NCBI GenBank assembly: GCA_023419655.1 | Contig: JAEZXP010000138.1 | Span: 1 to 5,117 of the forward strand | Direction of reading: 5' to 3' | DNA from: Bacillota bacterium | Lineage (GTDB): Bacteria; Bacillota; Clostridia; Lachnospirales; Lachnospiraceae | Length of the DNA: 5,117 nt | In this document: positions 4,612 through 5,117 of the stretch, one piece after another | Layout: every line of letters starts with the position of its first letter | Position numbering within the stretch: position 1 is the first letter of the stretch | Notes under the pieces: model-generated | Databases searched by the model: none | Seen by the model: the letters and a program-made list of their open reading frames with translations, nothing else | Told to the model about the DNA's origin: nothing | Translations under genes and position numbers: made by a program

Positions 4612-5117
4612 TTATTTTGTGACGGTCTCATAGGGCCAGTCGATAATTCCGCCGAAATCATAAACCTTCGTGTATCCGAGAGCGATAAGTTTTCGTGCAG
4701 ACTGGGCACTGCGGTTACCGGAACGGCAGTAGATAAGAATCTCGGCATTTAAATCAGGCAGTAAATCGGGCATTGTGTCAGAGATAGTCTCGTTGGGTAT
4801 TAAAATTGAATCGGGTACGTGCCCCTGTTCATATTCTTCCTTTGTTCTTACATCTAAAATAATCACATTATCACCACTATCGATTCTTTCCCTGGCAGCT
4901 TCGGCGGTTATCTTTTTGTATGTGATATGATTGGTATTATCCGTATGCCCTGGCTGTTTTGCCGGTATAAATATACTGGCGGCGAGCAGGCCCAGAATAA
5001 TGCCATATATTGTTGAGATATATGGGTTTGCAGTAATAGGACATGCGCCGCTGGCGCAGCCGATTAACCGATATAGCACAAAGTATCCCAATAAACCTCC
5101 TGCCAGAGCGCCTATAA
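4612..5117 (-). CDS. Membrane-anchored rhodanese-like protein (DUF6132 N-terminus plus rhodanese domain), 5'-truncated by the window edge
   Basis: The frame stays open to the right edge with no stop. A TTG at 5091 could be read as a start, but the codons before it encode IGALAGGLL, which continues the hydrophobic helix into GYFVLYRLIGC, so the real start is outside the window. Numbering from that TTG, residues 1-45 carry the DUF6132-like pattern RLIGCASGACPITANPYISTIYG with a second hydrophobic segment (about 27-43), giving a two-helix anchor with a conserved CxxxxC. A linker (45-57) leads to a rhodanese domain (58-159) with ILDVRTKEEYEQGHVPDSILIPN and the active loop CRSGNRS, where Cys122 would carry the persulfide, then GYTKVYDFGGIIDWP. 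Single-domain rhodaneses transfer sulfane sulfur, for example from thiosulfate or persulfides, to thiol acceptors. Topology and acceptor are unknown. No clear terminator follows the stop codon. Confidence 0.85.
   Translation of the reverse strand, partial: IGALAGGLLGYFVLYRLIGCASGACPITANPYISTIYGIILGLLAASIFIPAKQPGHTDNTNHITYKKITAEAARERIDSGDNVIILDVRTKEEYEQGHVPDSILIPNETISDTMPDLLPDLNAEILIYCRSGNRSAQSARKLIALGYTKVYDFGGIIDWPYETVTK

Noticed and set aside
5089..5101. TTG at 5091 with AGGAGG upstream as the rhodanese start
   Set aside because: Spacing is only 4 bases and the upstream codons encode a continuation of the membrane helix typical of the family.

Overview
The window looks like chromosomal DNA from a low-to-moderate G+C, probably spore-forming Clostridia-type Firmicute; a Lachnospiraceae-like host is my best guess. 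The reasons are strong AGGAGG-type ribosome binding sites, a TIGR04076-family gene, a PerR-box-like site in front of a catalase gene, a DUF6132-rhodanese protein, and a cupin with a Tyr/Pro/Cys-rich head preceded by a sigma-K-like promoter. The taxonomic call is inference from gene content and sequence style, not from a marker gene. I saw no rRNA, tRNA, CRISPR array, insertion sequence or attachment site. No gene-free stretch exceeds 300 bases; the longest is about 225 bases, between the catalase and transporter genes.

Left part, plus strand: the 3' end of a nucleoside 2-deoxyribosyltransferase-like gene (bases 1-340), then a small Cys-rich TIGR04076-family gene (435-683). A hairpin followed by five T residues (757-799) probably ends transcription from this side. 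A 16-base direct repeat flanks the TIGR04076 gene.

Centre: a divergent pair. The catalase gene runs leftward (879-2384, minus). A DHA3-type major facilitator transporter runs rightward (2610-3818, plus). The 225-base gap between them holds a promoter for each. A 15-base palindromic site that matches the PerR box at 12 of 14 defined positions lies over the catalase -35 region. The transporter leader holds a possible 10-codon upstream ORF that overlaps the transporter start.

Right part, minus strand: a cupin protein (3840-4427) converges on the transporter with only 21 bases between the stop codons. Upstream of it is a membrane-anchored rhodanese protein whose N-terminus runs off the right edge (4612 to the window end).

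How the genes fit together: catalase removes hydrogen peroxide and is plausibly peroxide-inducible, and the rhodanese handles sulfane sulfur at the membrane. The cupin looks like a mother-cell or spore-surface protein. The transporter may export drugs. These genes do not form one operon, and any shared role in stress or sporulation is inference. The most interesting points are the unusual active-site region of the catalase, the PerR-like operator, and the sigma-K-type promoter in front of the cupin.
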